Below are positions 22,601-35,000 of a DNA stretch of 64,000 nt, piece after piece (positions within the stretch are counted from its first letter, which is position 1; each line of letters starts with the position of its first letter). A model generated the notes under the pieces. That model was not told the origin of the DNA, did not search any database, and was given only the letters and a program-made list of their open reading frames with translations. Both the position numbers and the translations under genes were made by a program. Source of the stretch: Siphonodentalium dalli (Eukaryota > Mollusca > Scaphopoda > Gadilida > Siphonodentaliidae); assembly GCA_032622095.1 (NCBI GenBank), contig CP136069.1:50576760-50640759 (forward strand), given 5' to 3'.

Positions 22601-24784
22601 GTATTTTTTTATGCGGATCTGACACTAGTTACGAAAACACAAGATTTAAAGGCGAATTCCCTGCTAGACAGATATGATTTTTTTGTTTAAAAAGTTTCCC
22701 GAAATGTCAATTTTTCAGATTAAAAAAAAAAATTGGACCCATGGTTCATATAGCCAACAGCATACGCTAAAACGTTAGCACTGAGGCCTATGGAAAACAT
22801 TTACACCAGTGTAACCTAAAGGGAAAAATGAACTTTTTGGCATTTTTGATTCCTGGGAGTCACTTTAAAGTATTTTAATGCATTTTTCACAGCCTGGTCT
22901 TTCAGTCCAATGAATCTCCCATGCATGGTGTGGCTATTCTTGCTGCTGATGTCTTCTTTCACTTCCATCGGCCAAAAAAATGGTATGATTTTTCATAAAA
23001 AATGCCAATTTTTCAAGGTATTTTCAAAAAATTTCAAGGTGGTAATTGTCACATGATAATGCAAATTACCCATTACATGAGCATGTCAATGACACACATA
23101 CCAATTGTTATAAGAAGCTAATCTAACAAGTATTTTGGATTTTATAGCCAGTGATATACAGATATATATAATAAAAGTGTCTCATTTTCACTGGTGGGTA
23201 TGGCCATTTGAAGGTTAATAGCACTAAAACTTGGGCACATTTAAGAAAATGCTTCAGCATTTCACAGAGAGCATATCTTTGTTCAACTAATTCAATATAC
23301 ACCCACATCCAGTTATCTTGGATCACCCTTGCAGACCTGAAAATGTCATATTTTAGTCTTCCATGTGCTGATAAAGTCATGTGCTTGATGCTCAGCTGAT
23401 CAGATCTGGACTCAATGACCTCACATCACCAGAAGTTCTCTCATGGAAAGGATCTTGTACAGTCTTCCATAGCTGATCCAAGTTTGCAACACCAGACCCC
23501 AAAAACTGTGTGAAAATGGGGCCTGAATATGACTTGTGGTGGAAAAATGTGCTTTTTTGATGAATAATGTGTTACAGAGAGTGGGGTTAAATTGTGTGTG
23601 ATAAATAAAGAACCACAGAAGTGATATTATTTTTGAACACATTTTTTTCATTCATGGGCAATTCTGAAAAAATGTAGGGTGTTACAATTATTCCGCGAAA
23701 AAGCGGGCTATCGCTTTAGGTTACACTGGTGTAAATAAGGTTCGGAGAGACCTCTAGCGGATGCGGGAGGAATATATAGGAGAGAATAAAATAGACACTG
23801 GGCCCTGATTGGTCAATAGCCTTGTGTGCTTTTTGCATAAAAAAATCATCACACCTCTTCCCTATGATTTCCCATAGGTAAGATAGCCATTGGCACAGGA
23901 ATTAACCCTTTGTAGTGAAGTTTGAATTTGTTGGTGTGGTCTAAAATATGACAGTATTTTTTTATGCGGATCTGACACTAGTTACGAAAACACAAGATTT
24001 AAAGGCGAATTCCCTGCTAGACAGATATGATTTTTTTGTTTAAAAAGTTTCCCGAAATGTCAATTTTTCAGATTAAAAAAAAAAATTGGACCCATGGTTC
24101 ATATAGCCAACAGCATACGCTAAAACGTTAGCACTGAGGCCTATGGAAAACATTTACACCAGTGTAACCTTAAAGGGATAGTACTCAGATGACCGGTGGT
24201 ACGTCGATCGCAAGTTGCAAAACAGAGTTCAGTCCCCTCGCCACGCGATGTCCTCCGACTGCGTGACTTTAAGCACTGTCTGATTTGTTTACCTCCGGGT
24301 TGGGAAAACCCAAAAATTGTAACTTCCGCATTGTTACTTCGCAAGTTAACGACGTTTGTTGTGAGAAATTCGCACCACAAAGACAGCATATATTGCAGAA
24401 ATTATACTCGCAACGCTTATGTGATATGGAAATGCGACATTCCACGGTCAGTGTCCGTTTAATCGTACCGGTACTCAAGTAATCCTAGACAGTTGACAGC
24501 AGCCAGCAGGTTGAATTTGGAATGATCTGGAATGGAAGACGAGTCACAAACTAGTTTCCATTATTGGCATGAACTGATCGATGAATATGTTGCAGTATAT
24601 CGGCTGATGTCAACCCCATGCAGACTTGGAAGGTTGCGTAAGTTTGTGTCTTACTAAATTGTATGGGAAAGGGAGCCCAAATTCACATTTAAATATCAGG
24701 TCTGGGTGAACACCAATTGATTGAAATCCAATAAAACATGGCTGACACTGACATGCCGAGTCAGTACTGCCAGTAGCCGAGAGG

Positions 24785-25553
24785 GGGTCCGTGACTACCC
24801 GCCCCCGAGACAACCCGCCCCCTTTCACTCTGAGACAACCCGCCCCCCGGACAACCCGCCCCCAAAAATCAATTAGCGGTAATCAGTGGCTAATTAGGAG
24901 GGCTGAGGGGATTTTTATTTGATATTTAACAACATGGACAACAATAAATACACATGTAATATAATATATCTTATGAACACAAAAATGCATCAACGATAAT
25001 ATGTTTATTTATTACGAAGTTTAATGAACGAAATTTAAAAACGGAATGAATGAATATGAACGAAGATTAAAAATAAGTTTAACAAACGAACAATGATTAA
25101 TTTGGGGCTGACGGATGAAGTTGTGCAATGGACCCTTCTGACCATAAGTATGCCGTCTCAAGGCCGACGGTTGATGTGTGTCTCTTCACGGCCTGCGTCC
25201 AATGGAAGCAGCATCTGTATCTGGAAATATATACTTCTTTCACAGCTTTCCACTGTGATAATGAACCATTTGCATCAATTGTTTGTTTTGAAAGCACCCC
25301 TTTTAATTAGTCTTCACTTACCCTATGTGCCGTTCAGTTGTCAAAACATCGTGTCATTCTTTATCCCAGTCCAGGCATTGACATAATTAATGAATAAACA
25401 CATGTTTTGTTGATCAAAATCTGTAATAATATATCATAAAAGAATATAATCACTCTTAAAAATTTCGGGACAACCCGCCCTCATTTATTGGGACAACCCG
25501 CCCCCAAAATAGCATAGGGGCGGGTTGTCTCGGGGGCGGGTAGTCCCGTTCCC
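24785..25553. mobile_element. Mutator-like element (769 bp), only in copy 1 of the giant element
   Basis: The 8-bp duplication CCGAGAGG lies at 24777-24784 and 25554-25561. Copy 2 has the empty site once (47818-47825). The left end is GGGTCCGTGACTACCCGCCC and the right end in reverse is GGGAACGGGACTACCCGCCC. Multiple 'gacaacccgcccc' units follow at both ends. No transposase is seen. It is younger than the duplication of its host. Confidence 0.85.
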
Positions 25554-25679
25554 CCGAGAGGCGCTCACTCCAATTCTTGAATATTTAAATGGTGTTTGTT
25601 TGAAGATTTTTAAACGTTTATTTATATTCTCATTCTCTCAAAAGAAATCCAAATGTTTTTAAGTAGTTACCAAGTTGAA

Positions 25680-26110
25680 CGATATCATGGAACAGTTTAG
25701 TGTGACTCCCCTTATCTCAGATGCATCTAGGTGGTGTAAGACCAGTCTATATTAGATCGATTAGTCTAAATAAAGATCTATTGGTGGTTCACCCAGACCT
25801 GCATGTTTATTAATAATCGCATTGAATGTACCGAAGCTCAACAATCATCTGCAGGTCTCGGTGAACCACTGGTTGATCTGTATAAAACTGATCAGTCTAT
25901 CTTTATATTGAATATATTCAGTAAATAATTATTCCGTGTCTTTCAACAGAAATTAGAATTATCTCTTTTTAAGTATTGGATGTAATATAATTACCACTAT
26001 AGAACAGTTCAGAGTGACTCGACTTATCCCCAATGCCTGCATATGATGAATGACCAATCGGTCTATTCTATAGCGATTAGTCTAATAAAGGTCGATCGTT
26101 GGTTCACCAT
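25680..26110. repeat. Internal two-fold repeat of the giant element, spacing about 312 bp
   Basis: 'gaacagtt(t/c)ag(t/a)gtgact' is followed by 'gattagtct', 'aataaagatc' and 'ggttcacc' at about 25688 and 26001. An inverted partner, 'ggtctcggtgaaccac', lies between them. Both giant copies carry it (copy 2 near 47950-48370). Confidence 0.6.
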
Positions 26111-27899
26111 GACCTGTTCATTTGCACTTAAGTGCAAATTATTTAAACAGCGTAAATCATTTGCACATTTAAAGTGCTATTAAAGGCATGTGAGGCCTTA
26201 GTTGTCGAAAATATTGATATTTGTTCTAATCACCGTAAACAGAAAAACATTAAAACGCATACAGTTTCGTTCATATATACCATGACCATCACGTAAACAG
26301 CATGTTATCATAAAGACCTACAATATTTTACCTAAGCAAGAGCCTGATTGTGTTACAGAAGACAGCACAATATTAATGCAACTCTTGAACTGGCTAATCA
26401 CACACACAAATGGCATAAACGCTCTTTATTAGTTCCATATCAGGAATTCACCAACAAAGAACGCTCTTTATGTTTACCATCATAATATAAACAAACACCA
26501 GAAAAGTTACTTTTTATGCTTTTGTTTACATAACAATGGTCAAACATTTGACAATAACATACTGTTTATGCGATATTTCTTATTTGTATATGGACAAAGT
26601 CTGTCTACATTTTGATGTTCTTTATTTTTGTGGCGGTTTTCGAAGGGTGGAAATATTTTCACAGGATACCCACCGCCAAGGCCAACCGTACCTTTAAATT
26701 ATCTGTATCTGGAATATGTACCATACATGAAAGGTGTTCATAGACCCAATCATTTAATTATGCTCTATGTAAAAAAAACATTTATTTGAGCTCAATTAAG
26801 CGCACATCATTTGCGCTTAAGTGTAAATAAGACATGAGACTATCATACATCTATTTAATAATATATACTAGTCCACCTATTTGTAATTCCTTTCTCAGAG
26901 TCTAATTCACTCTTTTTTTTATTTCTAGACAATCTGATTTATGCTCAAGCTCAAATAGATGAATTTTACTTTTAAAAGAGCAAATAAATTAATTCCGCTT
27001 AAGGCACTTTAAGAGCAAATCAAATCTGTCAGATTATCACTTGGCCTTACATATGGGTGTCTTTTGTTTTGTTATATCTCCTCCCAAAATATGCATTACC
27101 CCAACCAATATCATAAGAACTGCTGAACATATGCAGTTAACAGGGATGGGTATATATCCTGTGTACCTGTTAGGAAATTGTGGACTACAAGTGGAACAAT
27201 TTTCCTCTACCAACATTGGTATCTCCCACCCACATAATATTTTTCCACTTATTTTACCCTCACAATCACATATTTTGCTTTATATAGTGATGATATGGCA
27301 AGAAATTAACTATATCTGAGAAAAATTTGGTTGAGTCTGGGTTTGTGAGGGGGTGGACTCGGGGGAGATACCCAGGACTGAGAATCTTCTCCGCCGCCCA
27401 TCTAGTAGCTGCATATGATCAAAACATCATCTATCGCTTATTTTGCTTTATATACCATACTTCATCCGAGAAAAAGTTTATTAAGTTGGGGGAGATACCA
27501 AGTCCTGATTATCACTTATTTTGCTTTATATAGTCCAAACATTCTCATATGTAGCTCAGGGAAGAATCCAGAGATAATTAGGGACACCTGTTTCCAGCAG
27601 AGGATATGTACCGGTATCCCAATATAACTTTAAAATACGGCTTCTACACCGAACCAACACAGATACAGACGCATATATTATAAATAGGACATAATATTTC
27701 TGATTTAAAAATTCAACATGCAAATGAAGGCCGTATTGCAACTGCAGATTTTTTAATACAGCGCTTATTGTTGAATTGCCTTGAAAATTCAGGTTGATTC
27801 AATACTGTCCACTGGGAATTTGGGGTCATTTGGGCTTCTCAAGTTTGGGCACCCATACCTGTAACAGCTATCAAAACAGCCCTGGAAATTTCCCTGATG

Positions 27900-28135
27900 T
27901 AGCTTCTGCGTGAGTGGGGGGGGGGGGGGATTATAATCAGCCTGCTCATACTTGGGTAGCACCCATCCATCCAAACACCAACACAATCAACTCAATAAAG
28001 TTAATTTCTCACCATTTCATGACTATATAAAGCAATAATAAGCAATAAAATCATAAGTTTATTTTTTCTCATATGTAGCTACTAGGTGGTAATTGGATAC
28101 TCAGGTCCTTTTATCTCCCCCCCCCCCCCCCCCCA
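27900..28135. repeat. Homopolymer G and C tracts of copy-specific length
   Basis: A G run near 27916 is 11 long here but over 20 long in copy 2 (50184-50206). A C run near 28117-28133 is longer here than in copy 2. Nearby sequence is otherwise nearly identical between copies. Confidence 0.8.
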
Positions 28136-28276
28136 ATACCTGTTCAGTGACCTGTTAGGAAATTATCGAGTACCGGTATATGAGACATAGGTTTGTCATG
28201 ATATTTTAAGTTTAATATCTTTGTAGAAGTAAGATGTCCAAAACTTCAACTATCAAGGTGAATTTCTTCGGGTTAA

Positions 28277-28510
28277 CCCTTTCATGACTGCATCTTGAAA
28301 TTTTGTGAAAACCCTGTTCCAATGCATTCTCTTATATTTAAGAGAATTAATGCATTCTCTTATATTTAAGAGAATTCATTGGCTTAACAATATTTACCTT
28401 GACCTTGTAAGCCAGTGCATTCTCTTATATATTCGAGGCTCCATATATAATAGAATGCACTGGCACAGGATCATTAATGCTGAACCAGCATGGCTCCAGT
28501 CATAAAAGGG
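28277..28510. mobile_element. piggyBac-like MITE nested in giant copy 1
   Basis: It begins CCCTTTCATGACTG after TTAA (28273-28276) and ends CAGTCATAAAAGGG before TTAC. It contains 'aatgcattctcttatattta' palindromes like the MITE at 11710. It is present in both giant copies, so it predates their separation. Confidence 0.6.
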
Positions 28511-29560
28511 TTACGACCTGTAGCCCGTGCCAAAGGATTTAGTCATGCAAAGGGTAAACTCCAAGATGGCTGCTGGTGGCCATGTTTTTTGCCGAATGAC
28601 CCCAAAATGACTCGTTCCCATCTACATGTCAATGCCAACAGCTATGACAAATTTTATAATGATCCAATTTTATAATGACCAAAGGTACGACCTGTAGCCC
28701 GTGCTAGAGGAAATTGTTGACGAGTCACACACAAACACATGACGATACCAAGCCATGGCAATAGCTAAAACTTTACAAAGTAAAGTTGAGCTAAAAATGA
28801 AAACACCACCTTCCCACCTGGGCCACCCATATTTTTCAATGACCGTTTATTACCAGAAACACACGTATAGTTTTCGCCCTGAAGAATAAATGTGAAATGG
28901 GCCTCTCTGGCTCACATATATATTAGTTAAGACTAACCCAACCATTTGTTTTATTAGCTGAACTTTACTTTGTAAAGTTTGAGCTATTGCCATGGCTTTG
29001 TCGTCTGTGTGTGCGTATGTGTGTGTGTGATTCGTCAACAATACAGGCTACAGGTGCTACTTGTGGTCGGATCATTATGAAATTTGACATAGCTGTTGAT
29101 ATCAACATTTAGACCAGAATTGTTCATTTTGGAGTCATTCTGAAGAAAAAAAACATGGCCGCCAGCGACCATCTTGGATTTCAATATTCAATCCATTAGC
29201 ACGGGCTACAGGTCGTACTGTTCTTCTGATTATCATGAAATTTGTCACGGATGTTAACAATCACATGTAGATGCGAACGAGTAATTTTGGGGTCATTCGG
29301 CCAAAAAAATGGCTACTGGCAGCCATCTTAGATTTTACTGTTTGCATGACTAAATTCTCTGGCACAGCCTACAGGTCGTACCTTTGGTTGGATCATCATG
29401 AAATTTGTCACGGATGTTAATATTGACATGGAGATGGGGAATGAGTAATTTTGGGGTCATTCGGCTACATTAGTGGGGTCGTTCGGCCAAAAATCATGGC
29501 CGCTGGCAGCCATCTTGGATTTTACTCTTTGCATGACTAAATCCTTTGGCCAGGGTTACA
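28511..29560. repeat. R1-type repeat block inside giant copy 1
   Basis: About six monomers carry 'ggctacaggtcgtac', 'atcatgaaatttgtcacgg', 'gggtcattcggcc' and 'gccatcttggattttact'. An inverted pair with 'actttacaaagtaaagtt' lies at 28745-28790 and about 28960-29000, beside a GTGT microsatellite. It is the same family that flanks the window on both sides. Confidence 0.75.
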
Positions 29561-30172
29561 GGTCGCATCTTTTGTCAGATCATTGTGAAATTTGTCATGG
29601 ATGAGATCGAGTCATTTTTTGGTTATTCGGCCAAAATCATGCCTGATGGTCAAAAACTCAAAATGGACAAAATGAATTTTTATTCCAAACCAATTGCAGC
29701 ACATCTCACACCATATCATATGTCATCTTATATGATGCACATTCTTTATTCAATATTCCAATGATGTTATAGATATTCTTTTCTGACAGAAAAGTATTTA
29801 AAAATGTATGCCGTTTCATGTTAAACCAAAAATTAAATCAACTTTTCTTATATTTCAGATCAGTTGTTCATGCACTTGTAGCCCAGTCCAAGCACAGAAT
29901 ATGAATAGAAGGAATGAAAGAATGATTGAGACCGATGGGTGTCAGCATGGTTTGAGGATTGCACCACTAGAATATTGACAGGTACATACATGTACATTAG
30001 AATTCTGAGAGCGGACATTTGAAACATTTTTTTGTTATAACTGATGTAGTTTATATCTACAGCTTAGCTTGTCAAAGGTTCTTTACTAAATACTAAGTGA
30101 CAAGTAGTTCCCTTAGGATATTTTCTATCTGTTGGTGTATCCTGAATTCCCTCCAAATGAATAATAGACATA

Positions 30173-32967
30173 CAGTAATGCCCTCAGTAATCGACCTCTT
30201 AACCAAAGCAGAATTATGGGTAACTTTTCAGGATTTAGTCGGAAATATGGCTCTCGGGAGAGCTTTCCGATGAATGGCAACAAGCCATATTTCTGACTAA
30301 ATCCTGAAAAGTTACCCATAATTCTGCTTTGGTTAAGAAGTTAAAAGGCACCACTCAACAGACATTTCCGTCACTAGAAATATATATTGTGGGACAAAAA
30401 TATTACGATGTTTAGAACACAATTTATTTGGCAGTGGCACATGTATTTTATTTGATTCAATATCTAGGGATGAATATATGAGACAGCATATATGTTTCTT
30501 TCATGTTTTGATGATAACTGCACTTATATAATCATGTTATCAAAACAAGTTTCATAAAATGTCTGTTGTTGTAAAAAAAATTGTCTGAGGGAGAGTGACC
30601 TCATATTCAATTCTTCACTAAAGGCCAGTATAGATTAGACATCAAACTTTACAATTTTGCCAACCTTAATATATAACATTGCTGGTGCATTGATATTACA
30701 AGAATTGTTATTTTATAATTTTAATGAGAATAACAATTAAAGGGGTACTGTACCCAAGATGTTGTTGTTGGTTTCTATAATCCCCGAGTCGGAGAATAAT
30801 GTAACAACTTTTCAATTTTTTGAAAGTTTGTTGAGTACGAAGTATTGTTACGGATGGCAAATTTACCGGAATGCAAAAATACAAATTGTCGTTGTCGAGT
30901 AATTTTTGTAAAGTTTTCAACCAAATGAATCAAATAAACATTATATTATATGGTTAGTAGTCCCATATACTCATTTAAGTTAGTGTACCGTCACTAGTCA
31001 ATGAATGGCTTGGGTTTTCTCCCCGTATAAGCATAATGTTTCAAACGATCGTGTGTGCAATTGTTTTCCTAATCCGGTATCCCTCAATTATAATTTGATT
31101 ACGTTTTGTACACGGAAATTCGAATTTTAAGAGACGCCATTTTATGGCTGGAGCCATAAAATCAATTTATATTAAATTATTAACTTTTAAATTATAAAAT
31201 TTTAAGATAGCCTATTAACCTGAGCGTTTACAGAATACATCTTCGACTCAAATTACTTATATTTCTATATAGTATCGATAATAGATCGTTGTTATCACCG
31301 GGAATTTATTGAAAATGGCGTACAGTACCCCTTTAAACTAAACTGAAAGTTATTGTCTTTTGCACTGTTTGTTGGCCTCGACTGAAACTATTCACTTTTT
31401 CTGGTTACTAACATTCAAGATCTGCTATCCAAAACTTGACGCCAATTCCAGTGAGTCACACACTCCATGAGTTAGGCAGCACCAGTCTCCTTTATATAGT
31501 GATGTTGGTTTCTATAACATAAAATATTGTTATCGTTCTATTATAGGTTCTAATGGAGAGAGAGATGTAGATATGGCTGGAAGGACAAGACTCCAAGTAA
31601 TTGCACAACTGCAGTTCATTAAACACACTTGAATTTAGCGAATTGCCACATGTACAATCATTACATTCTTACAATGTTACCAGCAGTTTTGTGAAGTAAC
31701 ACAATAATGACAATGATATTGAAAAAGATATATTGCTTTGTTCGATGCACTTTCTCAGCAATGCCATGAAGAAAATCTCATTCCTGATTAACATGCAGAT
31801 CAAGCAATGGTTAGTTCAAATGATGTCATACTGTGCTTTTCAATTTAAACTGTGTCCATCTTGGTTATCGGAATGATTCTGGAAGAGAAAGCTCTATGGC
31901 TGAGATGATATAATTGTCTACTACAAATTAAATATGCTATATATTTTTGGAATAAATATACATGTACCATATACATGTACGATATTTAAATACTAGTACA
32001 CATCTTTTCATTTAGGAATTCTGATTCCTTATTCATGCCCAATACTGACTGAACTACTAGGATCCCCTGTATATCAATTGTATACCTTACTCATATTTGA
32101 ATTTGTGCAGTACTATGTTTCGCTCTATTTTAAATTCTGAGCAACTTCTAAACTTACAAATATTTTTGTATATGATGACAATTTCAGTTCTTCATTATCG
32201 CTGAAAATACTTGTGCATATTAAAGATCATCTTGACAAAAATTCCTTCAGTCTGGAATATATATGTTTATATTTTAGAATAAATTCAACTTAAAATATCT
32301 AACCATGATTTAGCTATACACATGTGAATAATAAATGCACACTAGCGAAAAATAGTACAATGTACTGCACAAATTTAAATATGACTGAAGAATATATTCT
32401 ATAATCATGATACTTTGACCCTGAGAATGTGACAAAAGTAAAAACAGTCTATATACCACATCATATATTTTTACTTCAGCAGATAATTGTAGTCTCTGGG
32501 ATTAATATAAAAAAGTCAAATTTGTTCACCAAAAAAAGTCATTATCACTAATATTGGTATTAGTTAGTAGTTTAATCTCTTTAATATATCAACAAAAGTA
32601 GATTATATAGAAATATGTTTTTATCCCAAAAGTCATTGATTTATGGCTACATATACAGCTACATGTACATTGTACCAGTCAGTGCTGATTGTTGATGTTA
32701 CTAAAGATCTGCATGCAAAATACAATAATCATTTATGCTTATCATTATGGTACTCACATTATTACATTCTAATGATTTGTCCTGATGAGTTAACCACATC
32801 TCTCATTCTCCATCATTAATATAGTCTGAAAATAGAAATGTATAAAGGTAGTGAATCTCGGGGAGAGCTTTCTGATGAATGGCAACAAGCCACATTTCTG
32901 ACTAAATCCTGAAATGTTACCCATACTTCTGCTTTGGTTAAGAGGTCGATTACTTAGGGCATTAATG
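30173..32967. mobile_element. pogo/Tigger-like element nested in giant copy 1, about 83-bp TIRs, TA flanks
   Basis: The left end CAGTAATGCCCTCAGTAATC and the right end in reverse CATTAATGCCCTAAGTAATC continue in parallel for about 80 bp (cgacctcttaaccaaagcag...). TA flanks it at 30171-30172 and 32968-32969. The left TIR is followed by its own inverted copy, making a hairpin to about 30340. A CAGT start with TA duplication is the Tc1/mariner-pogo pattern. No transposase ORF is seen. It contains the TTAA MITE at 30741. Confidence 0.65.
30741..31332. mobile_element. TTAA MITE (592 bp), copy-1-specific insertion
   Basis: The perfect 13-bp TIR is AGGGGTACTGTAC. TTAA lies at 30737-30740 and 31333-31336. 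Giant copy 2 carries the empty target once (53878-53881), which proves both the boundaries and the 4-bp duplication. A close relative sits at 59298-59887. The AGGGG start after TTAA suits T2/Kolobok-type MITEs. Confidence 0.92.
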
Positions 32968-33981
32968 TATAACTTGGCTAATTTAACCCAACATCTGCCT
33001 CACAAGTTCACAACTTATTATACTGATACTGCGACTTGTGAAATCCATCAAATTATCACTCTCTGTGAGTCCAATAGCTATTCACCTAATTAAACATTAT
33101 ATTTACCAGTCATGGTCCTTGCTGGTTTAAAGCATGGACACAAAACATATGTTTCAAGCATTTGTGACCAGGAAGTAGTATTTAAAACAACTATCAGTTG
33201 TGTTAATCTAACATATTCATGATTTAGGTCCAGTGCACCATTCTATGACCATACATGATGGGACAGGACCTCATTTTTGAAGATTTTTCAAACTCTACCC
33301 ACAAGACGAGAACATTAGGGAGCCATAGCAACCATTTATTCACACAAATTATGGTTCAATCAATGCCTAGGACATCCCCCATGCCAGAAATACAGATACA
33401 AAAATATCTGCCACAAGGGCTTCCAGTGCATCCATGCACAGTTGCATACAAATCAGAATATAATAGAGTTCACATGAATTTTGAAAGGGAAAAAACACAT
33501 AGAAATCCATATACATTGATAGATGGACTATATTTTGAAAGGGAAATTCATTATATGTTGAAAAAAGTAAAACTTTTGTTTATACTCGGACAATGATCAG
33601 ATAAATTATGTGCACTTTAGAGGTAACCTTGCACTATTATCAAGGCTAATTAACATAACCCTAGATATTTTCATGTATTTAAGATTCATCAGCCATGTTT
33701 GGGTTTCAGCCATTTCAAAATTTCAGATCTACTAGACTTATGCTTATTTTCAAACTGATTTAAGATCTTTTTAGTTCATAAATTTATTTCGGCATGTGTT
33801 GCAACAATAATAATTGGTACATGTAGCAACCTGAACATTTGTCACATGACTGATATTTAGAGAAATGTCTGTTTTCAACCTTATTTTTGTCAAAATTTGT
33901 CTATATTTGACCCACAGTGTGCAGCGGTGTGTGTATTCCTAGAGTATGTGGGACCCGAATTCACATTGACCAGTGTTAGCT

Positions 33982-34254
33982 GATAAAATGGTATGACATA
34001 AATGGTATCAGTGTGGGCAATGCCGTCACTTATTATACCCTTGGCTGTCTTAAGCGAAATAATGGTTCGCTTAATAAGAGTAATCCATTCTCATGAATTA
34101 GACTGAAGCACAATTCACTCACACATAGTTCAGACATGCTCTTTCAGAATTCCGCTCAAGTTGAAACCTTTGACATAGTAGTATCTCAGTCTTTGAGTCA
34201 ACTAATAGGGGAAGGCTCCACACACTGATACCATTTATGTCATACCATTTTATC
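33982..34254. repeat. Inverted repeat, arms about 33 bp, in giant copy 1
   Basis: 'ataaaatggtatgacataaa' followed by 'tggtatcagtgtg' appears at about 33982 and in reverse at about 34220-34254, around a 200-base loop. It is present in both copies. It may be an old foldback element. Confidence 0.6.
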
Positions 34255-34353
34255 CAAGGTGAGAGAGGTAAAACAAACAATGGTGGTTAAGGGTAACTGA
34301 ATTATGATTTACCATAATACAATGATACTTCAGAGCAATATATTTATGCTTAG

Positions 34354-35000
34354 GTAGAAGTACACGATTTCACAGGTTGTAGGGGGTCTGAAAAATAGAA
34401 ATATAAGTATCTGGGGGGCATAACGGCCAGTGTAGTCTGTGTTAACTGTGTCGTTACTGGTTTGAAGGTTTATTTATTTTACAAAACTGGGAAAGTTCTC
34501 AAAAAAGTGAAAAATTTGGATACGCAACAGGGTTTTCGTATTCAGTGAAGGCCAACTCTGTGTTATTGGTTACAGGAAAATAGCCCGATTTCTCTCCCCT
34601 GAATTCTGTCATCTGGGCTCGCAAGACTTTTTTTTCAAATTGATACGATAACTTTTTTTCTTTTTCAAATATTTCTCAGCTCTATCATAGCTCTATCAGG
34701 TGGAAGAATCTTATTTATTGACATTCGCTCTATCATGGTCTGTTTTTGGGTAGAAAATGGCCAATTTGAGTGAAAAAATGGGTAAAATTGAGCGGTTCGT
34801 GTGTGCAAACCAAGGGGCATAACTCAATGACATATTGTACGAAGAACCAAAAGTACATTTAAATGATTACACCTAAAATTTCTGTCGAAATTAAAACATG
34901 CTTGATTGGATATATGCCAACGATGATGGCTTAGCATTGATTTGAAGTACAGTACCCCCTCCCAGGTTGGCAAAATTGCTGGAAATCGTGTATTGCTACC
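34354..35000. mobile_element. Older TTAA-type element nested in giant copy 1
   Basis: The left end ggtagaagtacacgattt and the right end in reverse ggtagcaatacacgattt form an imperfect TIR. TTAG at the left (34350-34353) and TTAA at the right (35001-35004) suggest a decayed TTAA duplication. The counterpart in copy 2 is 56863-57493. Confidence 0.55.

Larger units (their letters stand above)
18306..24170. repeat. 1353-bp tandem array: five copies of a TIR element (E) and four spacers (S)
   Basis: E copies occupy 18306-18758, 19659-20111, 21012-21464, 22365-22817 and 23718-24170 (453 bp each). The 900-bp spacers between them complete a 1353-bp period. Units differ by only a few bases (for example cacagagag instead of caaagagag in the fourth spacer). 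The array begins and ends with E, and the whole block is flanked by TTAA at the left (18302-18305) and T/TAA at the right (24170-24173). It therefore behaves as one insertion in LINE-A that later expanded, probably by unequal crossing-over between E copies. Open frames inside are repeated by the array and are not evidence of genes. Confidence 0.9.

Noticed and set aside
19064-23651. Repeated sets of 85-, 63- and 76-codon frames
   Set aside because: They recur with a 1353-base period only because the DNA is tandemly repeated. Identity of copies says nothing about coding, and opposite strands overlap.
18306-24170. Possible rDNA, histone cluster or CRISPR-like array
   Set aside because: The unit is 1353 bp with a TIR element and shows no rRNA, histone or short spacer-repeat structure.
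24196-24462. 88-codon frame at the left end of the giant element (also at 47231)
   Set aside because: It is identical in both copies only because the copies are young, overlaps open frames on the other strand and has no recognised domain. The CpG-rich composition may instead reflect a promoter-like terminus.
33255-33596. 113-codon open frame (MMGQDLIFEDFSN...) in giant copy 1
   Set aside because: In copy 2 the same frame is broken after 82 codons by a single-base change, and the sequence has no recognised domain or splice context. It is best explained as chance.
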